Shown here one piece after another: positions 1 to 9,293 of a stretch of 64,000 nt of DNA. The notes below the pieces were generated by a model. That model did not search any database. It was given only the letters and a program-made list of their open reading frames with translations, and had not been told where the DNA came from. Every line of letters starts with the position of its first letter. Positions within the stretch are counted from its first letter, which is position 1. The stretch covers positions 186,001 through 250,000 of the forward strand of contig NZ_BSNM01000011.1 of assembly GCF_030159995.1 (NCBI RefSeq), written 5' to 3'. This DNA is from Litoribrevibacter albus. Lineage in GTDB: Bacteria; Pseudomonadota; Gammaproteobacteria; Pseudomonadales; Litoribrevibacteraceae. Both the position numbers and the translations under genes were made by a program.

Positions 1-1552
1 CGGCATTCAAGGCCAATAAGTTCGTCTGTTCAGCGATGCCCTTAATCACGTCCAAAATAGAACCTACAGACTCACTTTCTTCGGCTAATTTACGTACTAC
101 GTCAGAGGCCGATTCAATCTCACCCGATAAGTCAGTGATGGCTTGTCGGTTCAGATGAACCACTCGCTGGCTTTCAGTTACTTTATCATCCGCACATTGG
201 GTCGCTGACTGAGCCTCGGAGGCATTTCGAGCCACTTCCTGAACCGCCGAACTCATCTCATTCAACGCAACAGCAATTTGTTCACTACCTTCCCGCTGTT
301 CGGCAGTGGCTTCACTGGTGGATTCCGCCTGGGACTTTAACTGAACCGCTGTTTTCGTGAGGTCTTCGGCACGGTCGATGATCTTGGATACGGTATTGCG
401 AATGGTTCCGACAAATTTATTAAAACTGTCGGCCATCTGAGCCACTTCATCGTTGCCTTTAAAGTTGATGGTTTTGGTTAGATCACCTCGGCCGGATGAA
501 ATGTCCTGCATCCGGTGCCCCACCACTTTAATGGGTTTCACTACCGAAATCAGACACAGAGCCGTCGCTGCAACAGCAATCAGGAATCCGACAACCAAAG
601 CAATAGTGATGGAACGGTAAACGCCAAACTTGGTGTCTGCGGCTCCTTCGGTCTCATCCGCCACCACCTTATCCAAAGTGGTTTTGGCATTTTTAAGATA
701 GCCATTAAAGTCGATGGCGACTTTGAGATAAGCGGCTTTAGCTTGGACAAACGCCTTGTGATCACTCACTAACTGATCAAACTCTTTGCGGTGGGATTCC
801 AATAGCGAATTCAACACATCCACATAGGTCTGACCTTGATACTCACCGGACTTGATGGTGTTCTCCAGAAATTCCAATTCCCCCAGGTATTCGGTTTCAT
901 CCGATAAATCATCCCAGGAGCCTTCCATCTTATCGAGCATTTCTTCGGGTGCATCGCCACCTAAATAACGCTGCAGATAGAAAAATCGCTTAGCAAGCGC
1001 CGCTTTCGACTGGAAGAAATAGGTTTGCAATTCCCATTTATCGTCTGCCGATACTTTCGGTAAAGAAAAGATCTGATTGTTATAGAACTGCAATAAATCC
1101 ATATAGCTTTCAAATTTATTGAACCCGGAAAACGCATCCTTACGGGCCTTAACGAAACTGGCGTGACGATTGAGTAAACTGTCCTGACTGCTTGAAAAGG
1201 AAGAAAACCGTTGATCCAAGGCATTGATCATTTCTTCCGAAACCAGATCAAACTGTTTCAGTTGGGTGAGTAATTCTTGAGCCTGAGAGGTCAGGCTAGT
1301 CAGCTCGGTTTTTTTAGTAGTGTCGACCTCATCTCTGGTTTCGATGATTTCAGTGACCAGAGAAGCTTGTTGTTGAAGCGTTGCCGATAAGGTATTAGAC
1401 GTTTGAGCTAAAGGCCAGGCCGTCTGAGATAAGTAATCCACATTGTTGCCGAGTTTAATGGCCCCTTTGAAACCAAAGCCACCAGCAATCAATAACATAA
1501 CCAGGACAGCTATAAAGCCGCCGCCAATCTTTAACCCAACCGATAACTTCAT
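1..1552 (-). CDS. Methyl-accepting chemotaxis protein, 3' end cut by window
   Basis: Transmembrane chemoreceptor that would relay a periplasmic signal to CheA/CheW. Translating the minus strand from the ATG at 1552-1550 gives about 517 residues that run off the left edge. It has a first membrane helix near residues 10-30, a long helical periplasmic region, a second membrane helix near residues 310-335, then a HAMP segment (VVKPIKVVGHRMQDISSGRG) and a methylation/signalling domain. The window ends just inside the signalling hairpin tip, at [10 protein letters not shown]. The long helical sensor region has no family I can name by eye, so the ligand is unknown. The gene is monocistronic here; the next gene downstream lies outside the window. 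Confidence 0.95.
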   Translation of the reverse strand, partial: MKLSVGLKIGGGFIAVLVMLLIAGGFGFKGAIKLGNNVDYLSQTAWPLAQTSNTLSATLQQQASLVTEIIETRDEVDTTKKTELTSLTSQAQELLTQLKQFDLVSEEMINALDQRFSSFSSSQDSLLNRHASFVKARKDAFSGFNKFESYMDLLQFYNNQIFSLPKVSADDKWELQTYFFQSKAALAKRFFYLQRYLGGDAPEEMLDKMEGSWDDLSDETEYLGELEFLENTIKSGEYQGQTYVDVLNSLLESHRKEFDQLVSDHKAFVQAKAAYLKVAIDFNGYLKNAKTTLDKVVADETEGAADTKFGVYRSITIALVVGFLIAVAATALCLISVVKPIKVVGHRMQDISSGRGDLTKTINFKGNDEVAQMADSFNKFVGTIRNTVSKIIDRAEDLTKTAVQLKSQAESTSEATAEQREGSEQIAVALNEMSSAVQEVARNASEAQSATQCADDKVTESQRVVHLNRQAITDLSGEIESASDVVRKLAEESESVGSILDVIKGIAEQTNLLALNA

Positions 1553-1594
1553 AAAGTGCCCTATTCAGCCCTTTCATCCCGAAGGATAGCCTGT

Positions 1595-1653
1595 TTGTTG
1601 GATGGCTTTTAAGTGCTTAGTTTTTAAGTACTTTAGACAAAACTATCCAACAA
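1595..1653. repeat. Inverted repeat between receptor gene and binding-protein gene
   Basis: TTGTTGGAT at 1595-1603 is the exact reverse complement of ATCCAACAA at 1645-1653. The loop between them contains a weaker AAGTGCTT/AAGTACTT pair. It sits between the 3' end of the binding-protein gene and the start of the receptor gene. It could be an inefficient terminator for the former or an operator for the latter; it lacks a clean T-tract. Confidence 0.3.
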
Positions 1654-1674
1654 TATATGAGAGGAACAGTCGCC

Positions 1675-3405
1675 TTACATAGCACGACCTGCTTTCCAAG
1701 CCTGTAATAACTTATCGTAAGCAACCGTGATACCTTGAGGCTTTTCATTGGCTAACTTGGCTTTTGGTGCGCCCGGTTGGCTGAGCCAGAAATCAGCACC
1801 CTTCAGGTCTTTCTTCTTAGCCAACTTAGGTGCACACGCCTTTTGCGCGCCGGAACGTTCTAACTTCCGCAAAACCTTATCCTGATCTTTAGCCAAACTG
1901 TCCATCGCTTCTTGAGGTGTCTTGGCACCACTGGAAGCGTCCCCGATATTTTTCCACCAAAGAGGCGCGAGTTTAGGGTAATCCGGCACGTTGACCCCGG
2001 TTGGCGTCCAGGCTTTACGCGCCGGACTGCGATAGAACTCAACCAGTCCACCCAGTTTTGGTGCCACATCCGACATGGCTTGCGATTGAATATCCGACTC
2101 ACGAATCGGCGTTAGTCCAACAAGGGTTTTCTTCAAAGAAACGGTTTTGGAAACCGTAAATTGAGCATACAACCAAGCCGCCTGGCGACGTTTTTCTGGT
2201 GTGCTTTTGAGTAATGTCCAGGAACCGGCGTCCTGATAACCTAACTTCTGGCCTTCTTCCCAATAGGCACCATGAGGTGACGGTGCCATACGCCATTTTG
2301 GTGTGCCATCGGCATTCACTACAGACAAACCTTCTTTGATCATGTCAGCGGTAAAGGCGGTGTACCAAAACATTTGTTGGGCGATGTTCCCTTGAGATGG
2401 AATCGGACCGGCTTCACTGAAGGTCATTTCTCGTGACCCTGGTGGTGCATACTTATCCAACCACTCAATGTACTTGGTGATCGAATACACCGCAGCCGGG
2501 CCATTAGTCGCTCCGCCGCGCTCTACAGACGAACCAACCGGATGGCAGTCTTCCATTCGAATACCCCATTCATCGACTGGTGTACCGTTTGGAATACCTT
2601 TGTCCCCAGCTCCGGCCATAGACAACCAGGCATCAGTGAAACGCCAACCTAACGACGGGTGTTTTTTACCGTAGTCCATGTGACCGTAGACTTTCACGCC
2701 GTCAATCTCACCCACATCGTTGGTAAAGAACTCGGCGATGTCTTCATAGGCGGACCAGTTCACCGGCACCCCTAATTCATAGCCATACTTGGCTTTAAAC
2801 TTGGCTTTTAAATCGTCCCGTTCAAACCAATCGGCACGGAACCAATAGAGGTTGGCAAATTGTTGATCCGGGAGTTGGTAAAGTTTTCCATCCACCCCTT
2901 TGGTGAAATCGAGACCAATAAAGTCATCAATATCCAACGTTGGTAAGGTCACTGCTTTTCCTTCGCCGGTCATAAAATCGGACAAAGCAATCACTTCGCC
3001 GTAACGGCTGTGTGTTCCGATCAAATCGGAATCATTGATGTAAGCATCAAAAATGTTTTCACCAGTGTACATTTGTTGTTGAAGATGCTCGATTACATCA
3101 CCTTCACCCGTTAATACGTGCTCAATTTCAATACCGGTGATATCGGTAAAGGCCCTTGCAAGGGTTTCTGACTCATACACGTGAGTCGCAATGGTTTCAG
3201 AAACTACTTTGATTTTCATTCCTTTATACGGCTTGGCCGCATTGATGAACCATTTCATTTCTTCCATCTGCTCTGCCTGGGAGAGAGTCGAAGTTTTAAA
3301 CTCGTCGGTCACCCACTTTTTGGCAGCTGCTTCATCCGCCAGTACGCCTCCCGAAACCAGTAGAGGGGTCAATGCCAGCGCTTTAAGCATGCTCGAATAT
3401 TTCAT
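1675..3405 (-). CDS. ABC transporter periplasmic substrate-binding protein, glycerol/sugar (GlpV-like) type
   Basis: Large (576 aa) exported solute-binding protein. It has a Sec signal peptide (MKYSSMLKALALTPLLVSG, cleavage probably after VLA near residue 23), followed by a family-1-like binding fold with conserved runs such as GENIFDAYINDSDLIGTH, QLPDQQFANLYWFR and AYWEEG. From memory this resembles the roughly 570-580 residue binding proteins annotated as glycerol ABC-transporter components (GlpV of rhizobia) in proteobacteria. No permease or ATPase gene is adjacent in this window, so its transporter partners must be encoded elsewhere or the protein acts with a chemoreceptor. The substrate call is an inference from family resemblance only. 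Confidence 0.85.
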   Translation of the reverse strand: MKYSSMLKALALTPLLVSGGVLADEAAAKKWVTDEFKTSTLSQAEQMEEMKWFINAAKPYKGMKIKVVSETIATHVYESETLARAFTDITGIEIEHVLTGEGDVIEHLQQQMYTGENIFDAYINDSDLIGTHSRYGEVIALSDFMTGEGKAVTLPTLDIDDFIGLDFTKGVDGKLYQLPDQQFANLYWFRADWFERDDLKAKFKAKYGYELGVPVNWSAYEDIAEFFTNDVGEIDGVKVYGHMDYGKKHPSLGWRFTDAWLSMAGAGDKGIPNGTPVDEWGIRMEDCHPVGSSVERGGATNGPAAVYSITKYIEWLDKYAPPGSREMTFSEAGPIPSQGNIAQQMFWYTAFTADMIKEGLSVVNADGTPKWRMAPSPHGAYWEEGQKLGYQDAGSWTLLKSTPEKRRQAAWLYAQFTVSKTVSLKKTLVGLTPIRESDIQSQAMSDVAPKLGGLVEFYRSPARKAWTPTGVNVPDYPKLAPLWWKNIGDASSGAKTPQEAMDSLAKDQDKVLRKLERSGAQKACAPKLAKKKDLKGADFWLSQPGAPKAKLANEKPQGITVAYDKLLQAWKAGRAM

Positions 3406-3722
3406 AGTTCACCCTTAATTTATTAGTAACAAAATCAAACAGCTATCAATTATTAATCTGTTTAAGAGTAGTCAATTTCCTACACCACAACTGAGTAACT
3501 GCTCTAAACAGAATGTTGCTTATATTGGGACACTACGAAACACAGTATCTGCTACGGCCGAACGAAACAGAACCTGTGTTAGCGTGCTATCGGACACACG
3601 CACTACTCCCTGTTTTTGCACAATATTGCGGTTTTATTTTCTGGATACTTGTGAGAGCAAGAGCTCATGAGTACTCTTAAAGAAGGTGGGATTACTCCCT
3701 CACTTCAGTAACGAGACACATC
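3406..3722. other. Intergenic region, divergent promoters
   Basis: This 317-bp stretch separates the minus-strand binding-protein gene from the plus-strand AraC gene and so must hold both promoters. I see no convincing -35/-10 pair. Two small structures are visible: GAGCTC followed by the palindrome GAGTACTC (3661-3676 region), and a GTGGGA/TCCCTCAC imperfect hairpin around 3688-3706, about 20 bp before the AraC start. Either could be an operator; neither is strong. Confidence 0.4.
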
Positions 3723-4586
3723 ATGAATAAAGTCAGCCAGGAATCCGTATTTGATAGTTTGGACAAGTCCAATGCTGAACTCTTGGCGAACCAAGACATC
3801 AACCAACACTTAAAAGTGGCTTACTGGGCAAATACCCAAGATCGGGTGGTCTATAACGCAGATCAGGTACATACCCTGAGCTTTTATCTGGAAGGTGGGG
3901 AAGGTTCCAAACGACTTGATATTCAAAGCGGTCATGGTCATTCCGGCAGTCTCTGCTTATTCCCTCAGTACCATCACTCTGTGTGGGAGATTACCTCCCC
4001 CTTTAAATTCGCACACCTATACTTCAGTGACGAATCGATCAAACAATTTGCAAGTACCACCCTGGATATGGAACCTCGATTAATTGAGATTCCTGAATTG
4101 ACCTTCCATGATGATCAACAACTCGTGGCGTTGGCTCGCCAATTGTTTTTAACGTCAGATACATCCTCACTTTGCTATCAGCAGAATACGTTAGAAATCT
4201 TCCGATACCTGTTATCCGACACTCAGTATTGCCTGAACAAGCATCTGAAATTAACGGGGGGCCTAAGCCCCAAAGCACTTATTCTGGTGAAAGACTATAT
4301 TCATCAGCACTTCGATCAGAGCATCTCCATTGCGGATCTTTCCGATCAGGCGAATCTCAGTGACTTCCACCTGCTTCGTATGTTCAAACAATCCACGGGA
4401 TTCACGCCAAACGATTACGTGAATCACGTGCGCGTCGAAGCGGTGAAAAAGAACTTAGCGACTAACAGCGCCTTGAGCCAAATTGCACAGGAATGCGGAT
4501 TCAGTAACCAAAGCCACATGAATCGCACCTTCAAAAAATGGACGGGACTAACACCCGGTCAGTTCCGATCTGCAGTCAAAAATTGA
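3723..4586 (+). CDS. AraC-family transcriptional regulator
   Basis: A 287-residue regulator. The N-terminal half (about 1-170) is a sensor of the cupin-like AraC ligand-binding kind without a motif that names a ligand. The C-terminal 100 residues carry the two helix-turn-helix AraC domain: DQSISIADLSDQANLSDFHL (first HTH), TPNDYVNHVRVEAVKKNLA and IAQECGFSNQSHMNRTFKKW (second HTH), ending in the typical G-x-TPGQFR. It lies divergent from the binding-protein gene and 161 bp upstream of the gamma-glutamyl ligase gene on the same strand, so either may be its target. That assignment is inference. Confidence 0.93.
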   Translation: MNKVSQESVFDSLDKSNAELLANQDINQHLKVAYWANTQDRVVYNADQVHTLSFYLEGGEGSKRLDIQSGHGHSGSLCLFPQYHHSVWEITSPFKFAHLYFSDESIKQFASTTLDMEPRLIEIPELTFHDDQQLVALARQLFLTSDTSSLCYQQNTLEIFRYLLSDTQYCLNKHLKLTGGLSPKALILVKDYIHQHFDQSISIADLSDQANLSDFHLLRMFKQSTGFTPNDYVNHVRVEAVKKNLATNSALSQIAQECGFSNQSHMNRTFKKWTGLTPGQFRSAVKN

Positions 4587-4747
4587 GCCCTATCAGAATA
4601 AAAAACCTTTTTGGTAAACATCACCTCTAAATGCTCGCCAACCACAAATATAAAACACCAACGTAAAAAATATTAAACACACGCAATCAATCGGTGTTAC
4701 ACTCAGTGCATTGTTTTTGGTATCAGCTCGAATAATAAGGAATCCAA

Positions 4748-6124
4748 ATGAGTTCTCGAAACCAACATTGGCTGACAGAATTACCCGATGCCTTCCAGAC
4801 CTATCAAAATGGCCGTAATGTGGATGAGGTTGAGTGTATCGTTCCTGATCTGGCCGGTATGTCACGTGGTAAGGCGATGCCGATTAAGAAGTTCAGTCCT
4901 GACCATGAAACCTACCTGCCCATCTCCATCTTTTATCAAACCATTACCGGCGAAGACGTCGAGCTGGACATCGACGACCAATGGGCCGAAAGCGATATTG
5001 TTCTTAAGCCGGACATGAGCACCGCCAAAGCTGTGCCTTGGGCTAAAGAAGCGACCTTGCAGGTCATTCATGATTTGTTTTATCGGGATGGTAAGCCGGT
5101 GGAACTGGCCCCCAGAAACGTCTTAAAACATGTCATCGAGCTATACCGAAAACAAGGCTGGGAGCCCGTTGTTGCGCCTGAGCTGGAATTTTATTTGATT
5201 AATCCGAATCTGGATGCCAATGAGCCAATTCAACCACCGATCGGTCGAACCGGTCGACAAGGTGCCGGGCGTCAATCCTACTCAATGTCTGCCGTGGACG
5301 AGTATGGCCCGGTGATTGATACCATCTACAACTACGCCGAAGATGCTGGCTTAACCATTGATACCGTGATTCAGGAAGACGGTGCCGGCCAGGTAGAGAT
5401 CAATCTCACTCATGGTGATCCGGTGCATTTAGCCGATCAGGTGTTCTTCTTCAAACGTATCATTAAGGAAGCGGCACTGAATCATGGGATGTTTGCCACC
5501 TTCATGGCGAAACCGATGAAGGAACAACCCGGCTCTGCGATGCATGTTCATCAAAGTGTGGTGGATATGGAAAGCGGTAATAACATCTTCAGCGATACTG
5601 ATGGCAATGCCACTGAAACCTTTATGCATTTCATCGGGGGCAGTCAAAAGTACATGCCGTTGGTGATGCCTCTGATCGCGCCGTATGTGAACAGCTACCG
5701 TCGCTTTGAATCCGATACCAATTCCAGTGCACCCACCAATGTGGAATGGGGATACGACAACCGAGCCACAGGTTTGCGCGTTCCCGTCTCTGGTGCTCAG
5801 GATCGTCGCCTTGAAAATCGGGTGATTGGTGTGGACTGCAATCCCTATCTAGCCATTGCGGCCAGTCTCGCGTGTGGCTATTTAGGCATCATGGAAAAAA
5901 TTCAACCCAGCAAACCCGTGACCGGTGAGTTGGAAGAAAGTGACTTCGCAATTCCTACTACGCTCGATCATGCGCTGAACCTGTTCCACAATGCGCCTGC
6001 CATTCGGGAGGTATTAGGTCGATCCTTCTCTATGGTGTACGAGGAAGTTAAACTGGCAGAAGTTCGTCAGTTCCATCGTGAAATCTCCCCTTGGGAACGC
6101 GAGCACCTACTGTTGAACGTATAG
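4748..6124 (+). CDS. Glutamine synthetase family protein, probable gamma-glutamylpolyamine synthetase (PuuA-like)
   Basis: Cytoplasmic ATP-dependent ligase of the glutamine synthetase superfamily, 458 aa, matching the length of PuuA/PauA-type gamma-glutamylputrescine synthetases. The N-terminal beta-grasp region contains VECIVPDLAGMSRGKAMP, typical of the polyamine branch rather than GlnA. Catalytic-domain motifs are visible: APELEFYL, DGAGQVEINLTHGD (metal/glutamate binding), GSAMHVHQS and APTNVEWGYDNRATGLRVP, with RRLENR towards the end. The tyrosine adenylylation site of GlnA is not apparent. An AAGGA ribosome site 6 bases before ATG supports the start. Other puu pathway genes are absent here, so the substrate (putrescine or another amine) is inferred. 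Confidence 0.85.
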   Translation: MSSRNQHWLTELPDAFQTYQNGRNVDEVECIVPDLAGMSRGKAMPIKKFSPDHETYLPISIFYQTITGEDVELDIDDQWAESDIVLKPDMSTAKAVPWAKEATLQVIHDLFYRDGKPVELAPRNVLKHVIELYRKQGWEPVVAPELEFYLINPNLDANEPIQPPIGRTGRQGAGRQSYSMSAVDEYGPVIDTIYNYAEDAGLTIDTVIQEDGAGQVEINLTHGDPVHLADQVFFFKRIIKEAALNHGMFATFMAKPMKEQPGSAMHVHQSVVDMESGNNIFSDTDGNATETFMHFIGGSQKYMPLVMPLIAPYVNSYRRFESDTNSSAPTNVEWGYDNRATGLRVPVSGAQDRRLENRVIGVDCNPYLAIAASLACGYLGIMEKIQPSKPVTGELEESDFAIPTTLDHALNLFHNAPAIREVLGRSFSMVYEEVKLAEVRQFHREISPWEREHLLLNV

Positions 6125-6187
6125 TTCGATTTAACCATCGAACTTACTCGGCTCACCTGATGGTCGAACATTCAAAACCATCAGGTG
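6124..6187. terminator. Two hairpins between convergent genes
   Basis: Between the convergent ligase and LysR genes there are two perfect stems. GTTCGAT 6124-6130 pairs with ATCGAAC 6137-6143. The 11-bp CACCTGATGGT 6154-6164 pairs with ACCATCAGGTG 6177-6187, which overlaps the LysR stop codon. T-tracts are weak, so this is a likely but not certain bidirectional termination region. Confidence 0.6.
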
Positions 6188-7089
6188 TAGCGACTGGTTT
6201 CAAACAAAGCACGATGCCCTTCCAGCTCATTAATCAGAAATTTCCGTAAGGTTTGTATGCGTGCCGTTTTACGCAAGTCCACATGGTTTAATACCCATAC
6301 CCCCCACTCCGAAGGCGCTTGAGCAAAAGGTAACTGCTGAATCAATTGATCCGGCGTTTCACGACCAGCGCTCATCAATAGCTCTGGGTAATAGCAGGCA
6401 ATGCGGGCGACCCCCATGCCAGATCGAACCGCCGAGTACATACTGGCAAGGTCGTCTACCCACATCACGATTTCACTGTTCGGAAACAACGTTGCCGCCC
6501 ATTCCGGGGTCTCCTGCTCATCCTCCCAGACGATGATCGGAACCACATAATCCGGGTCTTTCAGACAAGCAAGATCAAAATCTTTTGAAGCATAGATGCC
6601 ATGCTGCATTCGACAGACCTTTTTTCCCACCAGCATGTCAGGCGGGTTACCGGTTTTACGCACCGAAATATCCGCTTCACGGTTCACCATATTCAATAAG
6701 GTATCGGTGACTCTCATATTGATCTTAATGCCAGGGTATTGAGCTCGGAAACGCGATAACGGTTCGGCCAATAAGCATTCATAAATATCGTGAGACATGG
6801 TGAGATTGATCACCCCTTCCAGCCGCTGATCCTGCCCTAACAACGTCCGGGAGACACTGAGACTCAGCGTCTCCATCTCCAAAGCTTGTTCATAAATCGC
6901 ATCGGCCGCTGCCGTCATCACATAGCCGTCGCGTTGACGATCAAACAAACGCACACCGTGCTTTTCTTCGAACGCCTGAATCCGACGAGAAACCGTTGAA
7001 TGATTCACGCCCAGCACCTTGGCTGCTGACGAGACGCTGCCTTTACGGGCAACGGCCAGGAAATACCGTATGTCATCCCAATTATTCAT
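6181..7089 (-). CDS. LysR-family transcriptional regulator
   Basis: A 302-residue LysR-type regulator. The N-terminal winged HTH is clear: NWDDIRYFLAVARKGSVSSA then GVNHSTVSRRIQAFEEKHGV, of the subgroup that begins with (W)DDLR/IRYFLAVA. Residues from about 90 onwards form the substrate-binding co-inducer domain (GVINLTMSHDIYECLLA, GMGVARIACYYPELL). It is convergent with the ligase gene and divergent from the cupin gene, so the exported cupin is a plausible target, an inference from arrangement only. Confidence 0.93.
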   Translation of the reverse strand: MNNWDDIRYFLAVARKGSVSSAAKVLGVNHSTVSRRIQAFEEKHGVRLFDRQRDGYVMTAAADAIYEQALEMETLSLSVSRTLLGQDQRLEGVINLTMSHDIYECLLAEPLSRFRAQYPGIKINMRVTDTLLNMVNREADISVRKTGNPPDMLVGKKVCRMQHGIYASKDFDLACLKDPDYVVPIIVWEDEQETPEWAATLFPNSEIVMWVDDLASMYSAVRSGMGVARIACYYPELLMSAGRETPDQLIQQLPFAQAPSEWGVWVLNHVDLRKTARIQTLRKFLINELEGHRALFETSRYT

Positions 7090-7304
7090 AACGTTGCTCT
7101 TTATTTAGTCACGCTTAATTTAGCCACTCTTATTCAGCCATTTGGATTCAAACTATTCGGATTCAAGCCACATGACTAAACAGCGGGTAATGATTTTTAT
7201 ATGTGCATTTTTGCACAACTGTAACGCATTTTTTGAGAATTTATTATCAGAAAGTCCTCTCTTACACTCCTCTCATCCTAACCACCAATCGAAGAGAGAT
7301 GCTT

Positions 7305-8042
7305 ATGAAACTTTCATTCACTCACGTAGTAGCCCTTGCTGTTCCTGTATTGGTCTCTGCCAGTTTCATGCACGCCAATGCAACAGTCAGCAAAGAACAC
7401 CAAATCACATCAACAAAACTGCTTAGTGCGAATTTTGATGCAAGAGAGGTTGTCCAGATTGAAGCAGGAAGTTTCCACTTCTTACCAGGACAAGTAGCGC
7501 CGTTACATACCCATCAGGCGCCCGCCATCGGCTACGTTGCAAAGGGATCGATTTTATATCAAGTAGAGGGAGAACAACCTGTGCTGTTGAAAGCGGGGGA
7601 CGCCTTCTATGAGCCTACCGGGTCAAACATTCTTCGGTTTGATAACGCCTCAGCCACCGACAAAGCAGTCTTCATTGATTTTAATTTCCAACAAAAGAAT
7701 GAGCCATTTATCGTCTTTGAAACACCCCCCACTGAAGCCATCGACCGTCGGGCACTGCCAACAGTGAGTTTGACCAACAGCACTCTTACCGGTCAGACCA
7801 TTGATGAAGTGAACGTGTTTCATACAGAGCTAACACCGAACTCTCAACACAAACTCCAACCGAACTTACCTGTCGTGGGCTACGTTGCAAAAGGCACTAT
7901 CAAAGTCCGACGTCCCGGCAAAATCATTGATCGGTTCATTGCCGGAGAGAGTTACCACATCCCGGCCAATCAAGCGGTCACACTGTACAGTGCATCGCCT
8001 GACATTGCGGCGGAAGTGATTAGCTTTGAGATGAAACGCTAG
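7305..8042 (+). CDS. Exported protein with two cupin domains
   Basis: About 245 residues with a Sec signal peptide (MKLSFTHVVALAVPVLVSAS, cleavage after HANA). Two cupin beta-barrels follow. The first has PLHTHQAPAIGYVAKGSILY then LKAGDAFYEPTG; the second has a degenerate copy, LPVVGYVAKGTIKV and IAGESYHIPANQ, in which the metal-binding histidine pair is replaced. So only the first cupin is likely to hold metal. I chose the ATG at 7305 because GAAGAGAG (7291-7298) sits 6 bases before it; the open frame continues back to 7203 without a good ribosome site. The ligand or reaction is unknown. It is divergent from a LysR gene. Confidence 0.8.
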   Translation: MKLSFTHVVALAVPVLVSASFMHANATVSKEHQITSTKLLSANFDAREVVQIEAGSFHFLPGQVAPLHTHQAPAIGYVAKGSILYQVEGEQPVLLKAGDAFYEPTGSNILRFDNASATDKAVFIDFNFQQKNEPFIVFETPPTEAIDRRALPTVSLTNSTLTGQTIDEVNVFHTELTPNSQHKLQPNLPVVGYVAKGTIKVRRPGKIIDRFIAGESYHIPANQAVTLYSASPDIAAEVISFEMKR

Positions 8043-8066
8043 ATTGCGACTGGATTGATAGGGTGA

Positions 8067-9158
8067 TTAAAACTGAAACTTCTTCCGATAGTCGGCTGGC
8101 CCAATACCCACCCGGGTTTTGAACAGTCGCCGGAAGGAGTTACTGTCTTCATAGCCAATTTGGTAAGTAATCTGGTCAAAATTGTTTTTGGTGGTTTCCA
8201 ATAAGAACTTGGCCCGTTCAATTCTCAGGTTCTGCAAATACTGATTGGGCGTATCCCCTGTGGCGTTCTTGAAACGTCGAATAAAGTTGCGGACGCCAAA
8301 GTTGAATAACACAGCAACATCGTCAAACACGATGTCTTGATGGTAGTTCTGCTCCAACCATTCCTGTACCTGCAGAATTTCCTGATCTTCATGATTCCGC
8401 TTGAAGTTGTACTGCACATAGGGCGTTTGCGTGCGACGACTGGTATCTACCAATAATTTTCGGGAGCATTCCGAAGCCAACTCCGGCGAGCCAAAACAGC
8501 GGATTAAGTAGATCAACAAATCAATGGCCGATGAAGCGCCACCCGAGCAATAAAAGCCCTGATCATCAGTCACCGTATAATCATCTTTGATGATCACCTG
8601 TGGGTAACGTCGCTGAAATTGTCTCAGAAACATCCAATGAGTGGTGGCTAATCGCCCATCCAACAAGCCAGCTTCCGCCACCACAAACGCGCCGGTACAA
8701 ATAGAAGCCACATTCGCACCTTGCTCAGCTTTTGTTTTAAGCCAATCACTGTAGGGTTGAAGGGTATGCAATACCGGGAGAATGTTAAACATAAAACCTG
8801 GCACTATGATCAGATCGGTTTGCCCGATATCATCCAGCGCCTTTGAAGGCGTCAATGTTACCCCACCGGTACATTGAACCGGCCCGCCATCAAACGAGGC
8901 CGTTTCCATTTGAAACAGCTGCGTTGATTGAGACTCCTTATTTCTCCGTTGGTTGAACCAGTCCATAGCATTGGCACTGTCAAACATCTCCAAGGTAGTG
9001 GTAATGCTGCTTGAAGAAGAGTACGGCGCCATCATTACGGTCACATGCAGGGGACGCACCCGATGTTTTGAACCAGTTTCATGAGTGGCTTGAGGTACTG
9101 TTCTTAGGTTAGAGGTACCGGCAGGTTTGGAATTTATAGGCGCATTCACAGTTTTCAC
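8067..9158 (-). CDS. GlxA-family AraC regulator (DJ-1/PfpI domain plus AraC HTH)
   Basis: A 363-residue regulator. Residues about 35-220 are a DJ-1/PfpI amidotransferase-like sensor: DLIIVPGF, then SICTGAFVVAEAGLLDGR with the nucleophile-elbow cysteine, then the ATTHW run. Residues about 250-360 are the AraC DNA-binding domain, ending GYEDSNSFRRLFKTRVG and GPADYRKKF. This is the GlxA/CdhR architecture, in which members often control amine, carnitine or amino-acid catabolism. The frame opens with GTG at 9158 just after a stop and no strong ribosome site is visible, so a start within the first 40 codons is possible. It is divergent from the MFS gene, a plausible target. Confidence 0.9.
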   Translation of the reverse strand: MKTVNAPINSKPAGTSNLRTVPQATHETGSKHRVRPLHVTVMMAPYSSSSSITTTLEMFDSANAMDWFNQRRNKESQSTQLFQMETASFDGGPVQCTGGVTLTPSKALDDIGQTDLIIVPGFMFNILPVLHTLQPYSDWLKTKAEQGANVASICTGAFVVAEAGLLDGRLATTHWMFLRQFQRRYPQVIIKDDYTVTDDQGFYCSGGASSAIDLLIYLIRCFGSPELASECSRKLLVDTSRRTQTPYVQYNFKRNHEDQEILQVQEWLEQNYHQDIVFDDVAVLFNFGVRNFIRRFKNATGDTPNQYLQNLRIERAKFLLETTKNNFDQITYQIGYEDSNSFRRLFKTRVGIGPADYRKKFQF

Positions 9159-9293
9159 TTTTCACATGTTTTATGTCATTTACGACCTTAGCAGCTAATT
9201 CGCTCAATGACTAACATGATTTCATTCACAGGGTATCGCTCTCCAACACCGATAGAGAACTAACAAGTACCCGATTTACGTTTGGATGTTTTT

